Positions 8,122-15,544 of a stretch of DNA of 64,000 bases are shown here, piece after piece. The notes beneath the pieces were generated by a model. That model had not been told where the DNA came from, ran no database searches, and saw only the letters and a program-made list of their open reading frames with translations. Source of the DNA: Agathobaculum massiliense (GTDB lineage: Bacteria; Bacillota; Clostridia; Oscillospirales; Butyricicoccaceae); contig NZ_OMPN01000001.1 of assembly GCF_900291975.1 (NCBI RefSeq), forward strand, positions 2,356,001 through 2,420,000, in the 5' to 3' direction. The number at the start of each line of letters is the position of its first letter. The stretch's first letter is position 1. A program made the translations under genes and the position numbers.

Positions 8122-9351
8122 TGTATTTTTTTGTCCGGCTTCCTCGGCAAGACGCCGGCAGCGTACATCTTTGATCCGCTCCAGCCACTCCTGCTCCCAG
8201 TCGCTGAGCGGCTTGGCGCGCTGATTTCCCGCGGACGCGCGCTCCTGCATCCATTTCAATAGCACCGCGCGCAGATAGGCGGCAGGGTTGCCGGCGCGGG
8301 ACAGGTCTATTTTCGTGCGGAGGAACGATGACATATCGTCATATGTGAAAGCGGACGCCAGCGGCGCACGCTCATCAAGGGGGACGGTACGTTTGCTGAC
8401 CGTAAGCTCCGGCGCGTTTTCGATCTCCGCCAGCGCGCCCGCTGCCATATCTACAAGCTTGGCGTCATACTGCCATTCCAGACGGCCTGCGTCAATGCGC
8501 CGCCGCACTGCTTCTATTTCCGCCTGAGACGGTGCATACGGCGCTTTTCTCGCAGGGGCAGAGGAGGGCACGGAAGCATTGGAACCGCGCCTGTGCGCCG
8601 TTTTGGAGCAGGAGGGGCGCAGTGCGCGCAGCTTCTTCCCAGCATGGCTTAAATACCCCGCTATCGTTTTTACCGTGGATACCGTACCGTCCGCGTGATG
8701 GTTTGTAAGGTATGGGGTTTCCTGATCCGGTTCTGCCAGCAGCTCATACTGATAGGAAAAGCCGTCCTCCTGCCCCGTGGGGTAACGGTGCTGTTTAAGC
8801 AGGCCGCTGATCTTCAGCGCGCGCCATACCGAGGAAAAGCGTTTAAGGCGCTCCGCACAAAACGCACGCACGCCCTCCGGGTTCAGGTGGAAATGCGGGA
8901 TCAATGTCAGGTGTAAGACCACGCCGAAAAGCCCTTTGACTGCCAAAGGGATGGTTTTGCTGCGCAGCACGGCATTGGGGATACGGGTAAAATCGCGCAT
9001 GGTATCGCCGGCGGGGCGGAAACGGCAGTCCCCGCCCGTGCGCCCGGACGGCGCGGCATACTGATATGCAGGGGAATCCTCCGGCAGCTGCAGCAGGTCG
9101 TATGTATGGACAAATGCGCCGCTATTGCCCGTCTGGGAAAAGCGGTGCTTCAGATATCCGGCTTCCAGCAGGTCATGCCACGCTTTTTCCAGCGCATAAC
9201 GGCTTTCGCAGAACTGCACCAGCTGGGACTTGGAGAGCCGCCATCCCGGCATGCCGCAGAACGACGATATGACAAGGTACAGCCCCTTGGCTGCAAGGGA
9301 CAGGCCTTTGCTGCGCAGGGCATGGCTGCACCCCATTGTAAATCCGGACAT
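8110..9351 (-). CDS. Tandem winged-helix protein, putative replication initiator
   Basis: 413 residues; start at 9351 behind AGGAGGTG. Two similar winged-helix modules are visible: about residues 8-65 (A-L-R-S-K-G-L-S-L-A-A-K-G-L-Y ... L-L-E-A-G-Y-L) and about 115-185 (V-L-R-S-K-T-I-P-L-A-V-K-G-L-F ... L-K-I-S-G-L-L). This two-wing layout is typical of plasmid and element replication initiators. The C-terminal third (P-L-S-D-W-E-Q-E-W-L) resembles the tails of such proteins in Clostridia elements. It follows the sigma-4-like gene by 14 bp. Role in element replication is inferred from fold and context. Confidence 0.6.
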   Translation of the reverse strand: MSGFTMGCSHALRSKGLSLAAKGLYLVISSFCGMPGWRLSKSQLVQFCESRYALEKAWHDLLEAGYLKHRFSQTGNSGAFVHTYDLLQLPEDSPAYQYAAPSGRTGGDCRFRPAGDTMRDFTRIPNAVLRSKTIPLAVKGLFGVVLHLTLIPHFHLNPEGVRAFCAERLKRFSSVWRALKISGLLKQHRYPTGQEDGFSYQYELLAEPDQETPYLTNHHADGTVSTVKTIAGYLSHAGKKLRALRPSCSKTAHRRGSNASVPSSAPARKAPYAPSQAEIEAVRRRIDAGRLEWQYDAKLVDMAAGALAEIENAPELTVSKRTVPLDERAPLASAFTYDDMSSFLRTKIDLSRAGNPAAYLRAVLLKWMQERASAGNQRAKPLSDWEQEWLERIKDVRCRRLAEEAGQKNTSTT

Positions 9352-9365
9352 TTGAAACACCTCCT

Positions 9366-9785
9366 TCATGTCTTTTGTGCTGTGCCTTGCGGCAATGTTT
9401 TCAAGTATCGTTCCGCGATCTTGCGGACGCTGCTGGCGGTATTGTCCCCGCCGACCTGTGCTGCGATCTGACGCCACTGCAGGTCGTCTACATAGCGGTA
9501 AAGCAATATCTGCCGCAGCAGGGGGTCTTCTATCCCATTGATAAATGCGTTGAGCTTGGCATACTCCAGAATACTTTCGAGCACGCGGTCCATGATGACC
9601 CGTTTCAGTTCGTCTATAATGGATATGTACAGGCTGACATTATCCTGCAAAACGCCGATATGCGGCAGACCGGATATGGAAGAAGTGCGGCCGGAAACGG
9701 CGGATTCCAGTTCGTGCAGCCGCCGCAGGTCATGCTCCAGTTCACGGTTCAGGCTCCTCAGATGTTCCAATTCCTCTTTGCTCAT
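9366..9785 (-). CDS. Coiled-coil plus sigma-4-like regulator (phage ArpU/DUF1492 type)
   Basis: 139 residues; ATG at 9785 with SD GAGGT. The N-terminal part is a heptad-rich helix (E-E-L-E-H-L-R-S-L-N-R-E-L-E-H-D-L-R). The C-terminal part has the signature D-P-L-L-R-Q-I-L-L-Y-R-Y-V-D-D-L-Q-W-R-Q-I-A, followed by a helix rich in S-S-V-R-K-I. This is the layout of small phage/element regulators with a sigma region 4-like HTH. It sits directly downstream of the only intergenic copy of the palindrome (9808-9838), which could be its operator. Specific function unknown. Confidence 0.6.
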   Translation of the reverse strand: MSKEELEHLRSLNRELEHDLRRLHELESAVSGRTSSISGLPHIGVLQDNVSLYISIIDELKRVIMDRVLESILEYAKLNAFINGIEDPLLRQILLYRYVDDLQWRQIAAQVGGDNTASSVRKIAERYLKTLPQGTAQKT

Positions 9786-9807
9786 GATTACCTCTGTCAT
9801 ACAAGGG

Positions 9808-9838
9808 TATCCGTGTGTTCCATTGGAACACACGGATA
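9808..9838. promoter_or_regulatory. 31-bp perfect palindrome containing the repeated motif
   Basis: Arms tatccgtgtgttcca and tggaacacacggata pair perfectly over 15 bp around a single T. This is the only copy of the TGTGTTC-N5-GAACACA motif outside a gene, and it has longer arms than any in-gene copy. It lies between the SSB stop (9851) and the SD of the 9785 gene. No T-run follows, so it is more likely a protein-binding site than a terminator. Confidence 0.7.
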
Positions 9839-9850
9839 TGGGCGCGGCGG

Positions 9851-10582
9851 TCAGATGGGGGAATCTGTATCATCGTCCGAAATCCCCTCGGGGATGCTGT
9901 ACGCAGCGGCGGGCGCAGGCTCCGCCGCAGGGGGCGCTGCCTGTGTGGTATGCGGGATTTTGATCACACAGTCCTCGCCCGGTCTGATAGACGCTGTGAC
10001 CGAGCGCGCTGCAGGGGCGTAATGCGCAGGGACAGCGACCTCCGTGATGGTGTACTCACCGGCAGGCAGGCCGACGATATGCGCGCCGCTGTCCGTCCCT
10101 GCCATGTTGCGCTGGACGGGCGTGCCGTCCGCGCGGTACAGGTCATAGGCTGCGCCGGACAAAAGCATGCCGGTTTCAGCATCCAGCGCCAGGATCTGCA
10201 AACTGCCGCGCGCGGCGTCCCCCTGCTTGTCCGCAGATTCACGGTCCAGCCGTTGACGCTTGGTTTCCCCGAACTGGATCTGGTCGCACAGGATTTCAAA
10301 TGCAATATGGTTGCTGCCCTGGTCATCCGCCCATATGCGGGAGGTGACCTGCCCGATCACGACAGCCAGTGTGCCTTTGGAAAACCATTGGGATACAAAC
10401 TTCGCTTTTTCACGCCATGCCACGCAAGGGATGAAGTCTGTTTTCTCTTCGCCGGAGGTCTGCCGTGCGACTGCCAGCTTAAAAAAGCAAACGGGGATGT
10501 CCCCGCTGACATACCGCAGCTCCGGATCGCGGGTGAGCCGTCCCATAAGGACGGTGTTGTTGATGGAAATTGCGTTGCTCAT
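9851..10582 (-). CDS. ssb: Single-stranded DNA-binding protein fused to a Cna_B/SpaA-like domain
   Basis: 243 residues; start at 10582 behind GAGGAGG. Residues 1-110 are an SSB OB-fold (N-T-V-L-M-G-R-L-T-R-D-P-E-L-R-Y ... D-F-I-P-C-V-A-W). Residues about 128-205 look like a prealbumin-type Cna_B domain: L-Q-I-L-A-L-D-A-E-T-G, G-A-A-Y-D-L-Y, L-P-A-G-E-Y-T-I-T-E-V. The lysine that forms isopeptide bonds in surface Cna_B domains is replaced (A-L-D instead of K-x-D), while the Glu in T-I-T-E is kept. After a Pro/Ala linker the protein ends D-D-D-T-D-S-P-I, like the acidic SSB tip. There is no signal peptide, so it is cytoplasmic. SSB call is firm; the fusion is unusual. Confidence 0.8.
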   Translation of the reverse strand: MSNAISINNTVLMGRLTRDPELRYVSGDIPVCFFKLAVARQTSGEEKTDFIPCVAWREKAKFVSQWFSKGTLAVVIGQVTSRIWADDQGSNHIAFEILCDQIQFGETKRQRLDRESADKQGDAARGSLQILALDAETGMLLSGAAYDLYRADGTPVQRNMAGTDSGAHIVGLPAGEYTITEVAVPAHYAPAARSVTASIRPGEDCVIKIPHTTQAAPPAAEPAPAAAYSIPEGISDDDTDSPI

Positions 10583-10691
10583 GTGATGGTTCCTCCTCTG
10601 TTATTATGGTTAATAGACTTTTATATGGAAACAGGGTATTATGATAATAAGCTTTAAGTAATATCTGAACAGCAAGAGAAATTAGATGGAT

Positions 10692-10716
10692 TTGCAATTT
10701 TGCTATAAAATTGCAA
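10692..10716. promoter_or_regulatory. AT-rich inverted repeat upstream of ssb
   Basis: TTGCAATTTT and AAAATTGCAA around a 5-nt loop, in the 145-bp gap between the SSB start and the stop of the next upstream gene. It lacks a T-run on the downstream side of the minus strand, so it is more like an operator than a terminator. Confidence 0.4.
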
Positions 10717-10726
10717 AAAATCGCAG

Positions 10727-11119
10727 CTAAAATAGCAAAATATCATTCTTGTGTAGCGTTGACAAAACTTTGTCTGTGCTGGCTCGGATAAAATTATCTT
10801 TTTCTTGCTCCGTATCGCATCTCGCAATTGCTTCAGACAGATAATCCTTCAGAGCAGCGTCAGCTATGCTGTCCAGTAAATCTAATGTGAATGGTACAAA
10901 GATACCTTCAGACTTTATAATCCGGGAGCTATCCCAGCTATCATCATGCGCCATCCCCCACAGTACAGTGCAATTCCAATCACCGCCGTAACATTCCAGT
11001 TGGTAAATATGATCTGCACGAAAGAATAAAAAACTGATCAGATCCTGATCTGGCGAACAGGCCGTGATTGTATAGCCCAAAGCCGAAAGCAGCTCCTTTA
11101 TACGTTCTATATGGTTCAT
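10727..11119 (-). CDS. Hypothetical protein (130 aa)
   Basis: Soluble, acidic, no recognised motif. Starts M-N-H-I-E-R-I-K-E-L-L with SD GAGGTGG and contains Y-G-G-D-W-N-C-T-V-L-W and a C-terminal helical part ending N-D-I-L-L-F. First of a run of closely packed small minus-strand genes of the element. AT-richer than the methylase or ParB genes, which may point to separate ancestry. No function can be assigned. Confidence 0.6.
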   Translation of the reverse strand: MNHIERIKELLSALGYTITACSPDQDLISFLFFRADHIYQLECYGGDWNCTVLWGMAHDDSWDSSRIIKSEGIFVPFTLDLLDSIADAALKDYLSEAIARCDTEQEKDNFIRASTDKVLSTLHKNDILLF

Positions 11120-11176
11120 GTGCCACCTCAGTCTAAGGAGAATAACGCGGAATAAAGTTTTTGCTTTACTGCGAGA

Positions 11177-11335
11177 TTACTCGCCGGTGTAATAGGGGAT
11201 GCAGCGATCCTCGATAATTTGTGTCAATAGCCGTTCTTTCAAAGCCAGTTTCTCGACTTTCTTGTTGAGATAAGCGATCCGCAGTATTTGAATGACTATT
11301 ATGCAGATCAGCCCGACACAGATCAGAATGAGCAC
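11177..11335 (-). CDS. Small single-pass membrane protein (52 aa)
   Basis: A GTG start at 11335 is preferred because AAGGGGG lies 6 nt upstream and it begins 1 nt after the stop of the previous gene. The upstream in-frame ATG at 11368 has no SD. Residues 1-20 form a very hydrophobic helix (L-I-L-I-C-V-G-L-I-C-I-I-V-I-Q-I-L), followed by a charged tail with K-K-V-E-K-L-A-L-K-E-R and a Cys. Probably an inner-membrane peptide with a cytoplasmic tail. Function unknown. Confidence 0.55.
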   Translation of the reverse strand: MLILICVGLICIIVIQILRIAYLNKKVEKLALKERLLTQIIEDRCIPYYTGE

Positions 11336-11336
11336 G

Positions 11337-11567
11337 CTAATCCCCCTTGTCTGGCTCAGATGGATCATGCAGGAGCTGGATGTTCCTGATGATAACAGAA
11401 ATGTTCGAAGAATCCCGATGATAATGTGCTTTTTTTATTGCTTTGACCAAATCTTCATAATCACCCGGAGTTGTTATTTTCCGCTGAAGTTCACAGCAAC
11501 AAGCCGCCTCATTCTGTTCTCCGTAGCCGTCATAGTAAAAATACCAAACATGATACAAGTAATTCAT
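11337..11567 (-). CDS. Hypothetical protein (76 aa)
   Basis: ATG at 11567 (SD GGAG 8 nt upstream). Aromatic N-terminus M-N-Y-L-Y-H-V-W-Y-F-Y-Y-D-G-Y-G, a short Cys cluster (A-A-C-C-C-E-L) and a basic helix A-I-K-K-A-H-Y-H. Its stop is immediately followed by the GTG of the membrane peptide, suggesting translational coupling. Not recognised. Confidence 0.5.
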   Translation of the reverse strand: MNYLYHVWYFYYDGYGEQNEAACCCELQRKITTPGDYEDLVKAIKKAHYHRDSSNISVIIRNIQLLHDPSEPDKGD

Positions 11568-11581
11568 AGTAGTTTCTCCGC

Positions 11582-11812
11582 TCACAATCCTGCTTCTTTC
11601 TTAATTGGAGGGCATGCCGTGGGTCTGGATGCAGCGTGCGCTACACGGTCATTTACCTCGGCGCGTTTGGCGTTGTTAAACCGATCCAGATCGCCTACCA
11701 GATAGCCGGTGATACGGCGGATGCGCTCAAAGCCCACGCCTTCACCAATCAGCGGTTCAGATCCGCTGCATAATATAGCGTTATTTGCGGATTGTTGTGT
11801 ATTTTTCGACAT
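11582..11812 (-). CDS. Small protein resembling the C-terminal tail of anaerobic NTP reductase
   Basis: 76 residues; ATG at 11812 after AAGGAGA. The central stretch E-R-I-R-R-I-T-G-Y-L-V-G-D-L-D-R-F-N-N-A followed by K-R-A-E-x-N-D-R resembles the end of class III ribonucleotide reductase (R-V-T-G-Y-L-R-P-V-x-x-W-N-x-G-K). The glycyl-radical site and the zinc cysteines are absent, so it cannot be a reductase itself. Small proteins with this tail recur in Clostridia elements; their role is not known to me. Confidence 0.55.
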   Translation of the reverse strand: MSKNTQQSANNAILCSGSEPLIGEGVGFERIRRITGYLVGDLDRFNNAKRAEVNDRVAHAASRPTACPPIKKEAGL

Positions 11813-12023
11813 GGCGCTGTCTCCTTTGTAATTTTTTTCGAAACCGGCTGGAAAAAATAGCATTGTAATCGGGATCATATGCAGAAATATGTGTGAGGGC
11901 AAACCGTGCTTCGCGCTCTTGGCCGATACGGAAGCGCAGCTCCACAAGTTCATTATCCTGCTCATGATAGCGAATGACGGCAATTTCACACGGTCTAAGG
12001 TGCAGATGCAATGCGTCAGGCAT
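11781..12023 (-). CDS. Hypothetical protein (80 aa) overlapping its neighbours
   Basis: ATG at 12023 (AGGAGG, 8 nt upstream). It overlaps the previous gene by 8 nt and the next by 32 nt, so translation is probably coupled. Contains I-A-V-I-R-Y-H-E-Q-D-N-E-L-V-E-L-R-F and ends with a basic segment R-F-R-K-K-L-Q-R-R-Q-R-H. No recognised domain. Confidence 0.5.
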   Translation of the reverse strand: MPDALHLHLRPCEIAVIRYHEQDNELVELRFRIGQEREARFALTHISAYDPDYNAIFSSRFRKKLQRRQRHVEKYTTIRK

Positions 12024-12207
12024 TATCAAGACCTCCTATCCGTATTTGCCGGGCTTGTGCCTTTTGGGCTTCAAGATCCTCCAGCAGCAGAGAGCGGCGC
12101 GCTGATTGAATATAACGCTGAACCTGTTTGGGCGGCGCGCCTTCCGGCAGCTTTTTGTCTGTTTTCATCGTTTGGAAGGCCGCATCAATTTCAAATGTGA
12201 ATTTCAA
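12016..12207 (-). CDS. Hypothetical small basic protein
   Basis: 63 residues from a TTG at 12207 that has an AGGTG 7 nt upstream. An ATG at 12243 in the same frame has no SD and would add 12 residues. Sequence begins L-K-F-T-F-E-I-D-A-A-F-Q and has a Gln/Arg-rich helix (V-Q-R-Y-I-Q-S-A-R-R-S-L-L-L-E-D-L). Start uncertain; function unknown. Confidence 0.45.
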   Translation of the reverse strand: MKFTFEIDAAFQTMKTDKKLPEGAPPKQVQRYIQSARRSLLLEDLEAQKAQARQIRIGGLDNA

Positions 12208-12250
12208 AGGTCGTTCACCTGCCTTGTCTTGATTGCTGCGCATCGCGCAT

Positions 12251-12328
12251 GGTCATACACCGGAAGTTTGAGGAGGAAACATGCAGGGGGATAATCTGCG
12301 TAAGCGTTTCACCTTCCGGTGCATGACC
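12251..12328. repeat. Long-armed inverted repeat in leader of the small-gene cassette
   Basis: GGTCATACACCGGAAG (12251-12266) pairs with CTTCCGGTGCATGACC (12313-12328) with one mismatch over 16 bp around a 46-nt loop. It fills most of the gap between the methyltransferase stop and the small-gene cassette. No T-run; may be a leader structure or a processing site. Confidence 0.55.
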
Positions 12329-12381
12329 ACAGGCGATAGGCCCGTGGTTATTTTGCTTGTACGGTTGGCGGTTTCTTTATG

Positions 12382-13242
12382 TTACATATATCCTGCTTTG
12401 GATGTGCCGGATAGCCGTTCTTGTGCCAGTTTGCAGAAATCGGGGTTTAGCTCTATGCCGATATAGTGCCTCTCCATTTTTTTAGCAACAAGACCAGTGG
12501 TTCCGCTGCCGAAAAAGGGGTCAAGCACGATGCCGGCAGGAGGGCATCCGGCCACAATGCAGGTTTCTGCCAGTTTGGGAGGGAAAGTAGCAAAGTGTGT
12601 GCCCTTATAGGGGACTTTATTGATCTGCCATACGTCCCTGAGATTTCGGACTGTGGATGCTGCCGTAGGCTCCGCCACACTTTCTGCATCGTAAAAATAG
12701 CGGCGGGATTTTGAAAACAAAAAAACGTGTTCATAGCATCGGGTGGGACGGTCTTTTACGCTTTCCGGCATGGGATTGTTTTTCATCCAGATAATGTCCG
12801 AACGCCAATACCACCCATCTTGCCGCAGTGCGAACGCCAGCATCCACGGAATGCCCATCAGGTCTTTCGGCTTACAGCCGACTGAAGAGGGTGCTTTGTG
12901 CAGCACACCGGCTATTGTCCCGCGATTCGTACCCTGCTTGCCATCGGGACGATGGCTACCATCTGCGTTCCGACCTTTTCCACTCCCTGCATAACTGTCT
13001 GCTATATTAAGCCATAGTGTACCGTCTGCCCGCAGTACGCGCCGCACTTCGCGGAATATTTCCACCAGACGGACTATGTACTGCTCCGGTATCGGTTCCC
13101 GTCCGATTTGTCCCGCCATGCCGTAATCCCGCAAACCATAATACGGCGGCGATGTCACACAGCAATGTACACTGTTGTCGGGCAGGGTCTTTAGGATTTT
13201 TAGACTATCGCCGCATAGAATCGTATTAAGGGATAATTTCAT
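12382..13242 (-). CDS. DNA methyltransferase (N6_N4_Mtase family)
   Basis: 286 residues; start at 13242 behind AAAGGAAA. Motif IV is T-S-P-P-Y near residue 33 and motif I is D-P-F-F-G-S-G-T-T-G near residue 245, so the order is the beta-class one (catalytic motif first). The SPPY form is more typical of N4-cytosine than N6-adenine enzymes, but family members of both kinds exist. No restriction endonuclease is adjacent, so it is probably an orphan methylase protecting or marking element DNA. Target sequence cannot be inferred. Confidence 0.85.
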   Translation of the reverse strand: MKLSLNTILCGDSLKILKTLPDNSVHCCVTSPPYYGLRDYGMAGQIGREPIPEQYIVRLVEIFREVRRVLRADGTLWLNIADSYAGSGKGRNADGSHRPDGKQGTNRGTIAGVLHKAPSSVGCKPKDLMGIPWMLAFALRQDGWYWRSDIIWMKNNPMPESVKDRPTRCYEHVFLFSKSRRYFYDAESVAEPTAASTVRNLRDVWQINKVPYKGTHFATFPPKLAETCIVAGCPPAGIVLDPFFGSGTTGLVAKKMERHYIGIELNPDFCKLAQERLSGTSKAGYM

Positions 13243-13310
13243 ATTGTATTTCCTTTGTCCTTCGGACTATCGTTATTTGGGGGTCTGCACTTAAAAAGAG
13301 GGAGCATAAC

Positions 13311-14186
13311 TCAGGCGTCTGAGAACGTGAGCTGTCCCGGCAATACCCCGTCCTCCATCCACCAGTGGAACACGTCCTTGCCGGTTGTTCCGGTACGCCA
13401 CGAACCGTCCAGCTTGCCGCGCACTACGCGCATTTTCAGCATCCTGTCAAACGCATGGATATAAGCTCGTTCAAATGTTGGGTATCGCGCAAATTCAAAC
13501 TGCCTGCCTTTTCTCCCGGCCATCGGGCAGCCGACACATCCCACGCGGTCAAATCCACACGCATACAGCGGATTTGTTTCAATACGTTCGCTGCGGATGT
13601 AATCCCAAATGTCATCATCTGTCCAGTCTACAATCGGATTGCAGATGCGTTTTGCCTGCAATCTGCAGTTCTCGAACAACTGACGTTTATCATCATTGTC
13701 ATTGTTGATAATGATTTTCTTGCTGAGGTCGTGCGGCATACTCTCGTAAATACCGCGCTTATTTTTACGTGCCGCGCTCTCTGCCCAGCGCACACCCGTT
13801 GTAATCATGCGTCCGGCACCGCCGCCCTCTTTCAATACCGAGCAGCAGTAGCGTACTACCCGTGTCGGTGGCATCAGCTTTTGCGGGATCAGGCTCCACA
13901 TCGTCACCGGCGCACCTTTGTACGTCGGCCAGTTTACCGTGCATTTGATTCCTTTGGCTTCCAGCCTTCGGAATGTGTCCCGCACATGATATACCGTTTC
14001 CGGCGCGTCTGCCGTGGTGTGGTTATGCTGCACCTCAAAGTCAATCCCCGCCGCCACCGCCAGAGCAATGCAGACATCGCTGTCCTTGCCGCCGCTCGTG
14101 GTTACGATCAGCGGCTTTTGGTAGTAGGTCTCGCTCATCTGCGCCGCCAGCCGCATCCGTTCAATCGCTTTCTGTTCCTTGTCCAT
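13311..14186 (-). CDS. PAPS reductase-family protein (PP-loop, DndC-like)
   Basis: 291 residues. The PP-loop is T-T-S-G-G-K-D-S-D-V near residues 29-38. Cysteines at R-Y-C-C-S-V and C-G-F-D-R-V-G-C-V-G-C-P suggest an iron-sulphur cluster. Members of this superfamily adenylate or reduce sulphur-containing substrates; DndC uses the fold for DNA phosphorothioation. No dndB, D or E gene is in the window. It overlaps the upstream 93-residue gene by 26 nt and precedes the DNA methylase. Substrate unknown; a nucleic-acid modification role is my inference. Confidence 0.75.
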   Translation of the reverse strand: MDKEQKAIERMRLAAQMSETYYQKPLIVTTSGGKDSDVCIALAVAAGIDFEVQHNHTTADAPETVYHVRDTFRRLEAKGIKCTVNWPTYKGAPVTMWSLIPQKLMPPTRVVRYCCSVLKEGGGAGRMITTGVRWAESAARKNKRGIYESMPHDLSKKIIINNDNDDKRQLFENCRLQAKRICNPIVDWTDDDIWDYIRSERIETNPLYACGFDRVGCVGCPMAGRKGRQFEFARYPTFERAYIHAFDRMLKMRVVRGKLDGSWRTGTTGKDVFHWWMEDGVLPGQLTFSDA

Positions 14187-14442
14187 TTTGCTCTCCGTTT
14201 GCCAGATCGTACTCTTCCGGCATCATCAACCGGCAGTCTGCTGGGCTGAATTGCTGATCCAACCAGCACAGTCGTAAGACATCTTCAATCTTGATCTGTT
14301 CCAAGAATGCTTTGTACTCCGCGCCGGTTAATTCCTCGGCATCGTCATCGCCCAGCGTCACACAAACGACATTTGAACATGGCGTGCCGTACTCGTCCTG
14401 TCCAAGCCCCTGCACCTCAAGGCAAATCCGAATTTTTTTCAT
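14161..14442 (-). CDS. Hypothetical protein (93 aa)
   Basis: ATG at 14442, overlapping the upstream gene by 26 nt; the SD is weak, so coupled translation is likely. Sequence M-K-K-I-R-I-C-L-E-V-Q-G-L-G-Q-D-E-Y-G-T-P, then an acidic helix (D-D-D-A-E-E-L-T-G-A-E-Y) and a Cys-containing C-terminal half. Similar short proteins occur in Clostridia mobile elements, but I know no function. Confidence 0.55.
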   Translation of the reverse strand: MKKIRICLEVQGLGQDEYGTPCSNVVCVTLGDDDAEELTGAEYKAFLEQIKIEDVLRLCWLDQQFSPADCRLMMPEEYDLANGEQNGQGTESD

Positions 14443-14995
14443 CGTTTTCGTCAAGCCCCCAGTATGCTTTATAAGAGTAACCGCATTGCGCCAACCGTTC
14501 AAAGGCAGAAGGGTATTTGCTGACCATGTGTGGAATATAGCAGATGTCGGTTTCCTTCAACAAATCTGTTGTTTCTCGAGAAAAATACAGCAACGGTGCG
14601 TAATAACAATCGTCATTGCTGATAACTGTCCACGACTGACCGAGTTCGTATGATATTTCTTCCAGAAACACACATACAGAATGTATAAACGCACTGACAT
14701 AAAGCTGTCCGATTGCCAACCGCCGCGCAACCCGATTGCTCCAGCAGCCGCCAATAATCGGAGGATGCTTAATCAGTATATCAATGATAGGATCTGGATT
14801 TTCTGTATCCTTGATAAGTATGCACGCTGTACATGCGTCCCGATTAAGGTGATAAGATACAGTTAATGTAGAATCACATTTTACGTTGCGTTGTTGACAG
14901 TACTCGATGATTGTATCCCTGAGCAGTATATCGTAGAAATCACAGAAGCCGTCATTTATGCAATTTATAACCACATGATTATCGTTTATTTCCAT
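14417..14995 (-). CDS. Hypothetical protein (192 aa)
   Basis: ATG at 14995 with SD GGGAGGG. Mixed alpha/beta composition, many Cys (N-C-I-N-D-G-F-C-D-F, D-A-C-T-A-C), and Y-L-P-like aromatic segments near the C-terminus (C-G-Y-S-Y-K-A-Y-W-G-L). No membrane segment or signal peptide. AT-richer than neighbouring element genes. No domain recognised. Confidence 0.55.
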   Translation of the reverse strand: MEINDNHVVINCINDGFCDFYDILLRDTIIEYCQQRNVKCDSTLTVSYHLNRDACTACILIKDTENPDPIIDILIKHPPIIGGCWSNRVARRLAIGQLYVSAFIHSVCVFLEEISYELGQSWTVISNDDCYYAPLLYFSRETTDLLKETDICYIPHMVSKYPSAFERLAQCGYSYKAYWGLDENDEKNSDLP

Positions 14996-15050
14996 GACGC
15001 AGCCCTCCCTATTGCTTTTCGCAGTCTGCTTCATTGGTTTGGTATACCTT

Positions 15051-15521
15051 TTACCGGTTGCTTCTGAGCCTTTTTATTAGCCAACCTATAAAGTGAAAGC
15101 AGATCCACACTGCATCAATGACCGCGCTTATAAAAAGGAAGTGTATCCAAACGGGAACTGTATCTCCAGCTATTGCGTAAGTTATAGTAAATAATGTCTC
15201 AAGTGAAATTCCATACAGGAAGAACGATAGCATTATTTTCAAGTTCGTCCTTAACCGCACAAAGATCCATGGCAGCATAATCAACCCGATCCAGACAGCG
15301 AATATAGCAGTCTCCACAACCGGCGATCCTACATAGGACGGCAGCGAAGTAATCGCCTGCTCTCGGCTATCATAGGACGCTATCCAAGCTGACATTATCG
15401 CATCCCAATAGGCATAGATGACATGGTTAAGCCAGAAGCCTATTGGGGTGCCGATAACCAGAGACGATATTCCTGTAACGATTTCCCATCGTAATGTCTT
15501 GCTTTTTAGAAGTTTATTCAT
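15051..15521 (-). CDS. Multi-pass membrane protein (156 aa), unknown
   Basis: Three to four hydrophobic helices, at about residues 14-36, 68-90, 93-115 and 124-150, with basic ends (R-L-R-T-N and K-R-L-R-S-N-R). No motif for transport or catalysis. It sits between the radical SAM gene and soluble small genes of the element. The SD is weak (AAAGGTAGG 15-20 nt upstream). Function unknown. Confidence 0.55.
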   Translation of the reverse strand: MNKLLKSKTLRWEIVTGISSLVIGTPIGFWLNHVIYAYWDAIMSAWIASYDSREQAITSLPSYVGSPVVETAIFAVWIGLIMLPWIFVRLRTNLKIMLSFFLYGISLETLFTITYAIAGDTVPVWIHFLFISAVIDAVWICFHFIGWLIKRLRSNR

Positions 15522-15544
15522 TGCTTTTGCAGCCAGCCTACCTT

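Noticed and set aside
12281-12466. 61-codon plus-strand frame with a good SD (GAGGAGG)
   Set aside because: Most of it is antisense to the methyltransferase gene and no promoter or similarity supports it; the SD-like run lies in the loop of an inverted repeat.
13360-13385. Possible extra copy of the palindrome in the PAPS-reductase-like gene
   Set aside because: Only one arm matches; the second arm reads GTGGATG, so it is a chance D-V-F-H match.
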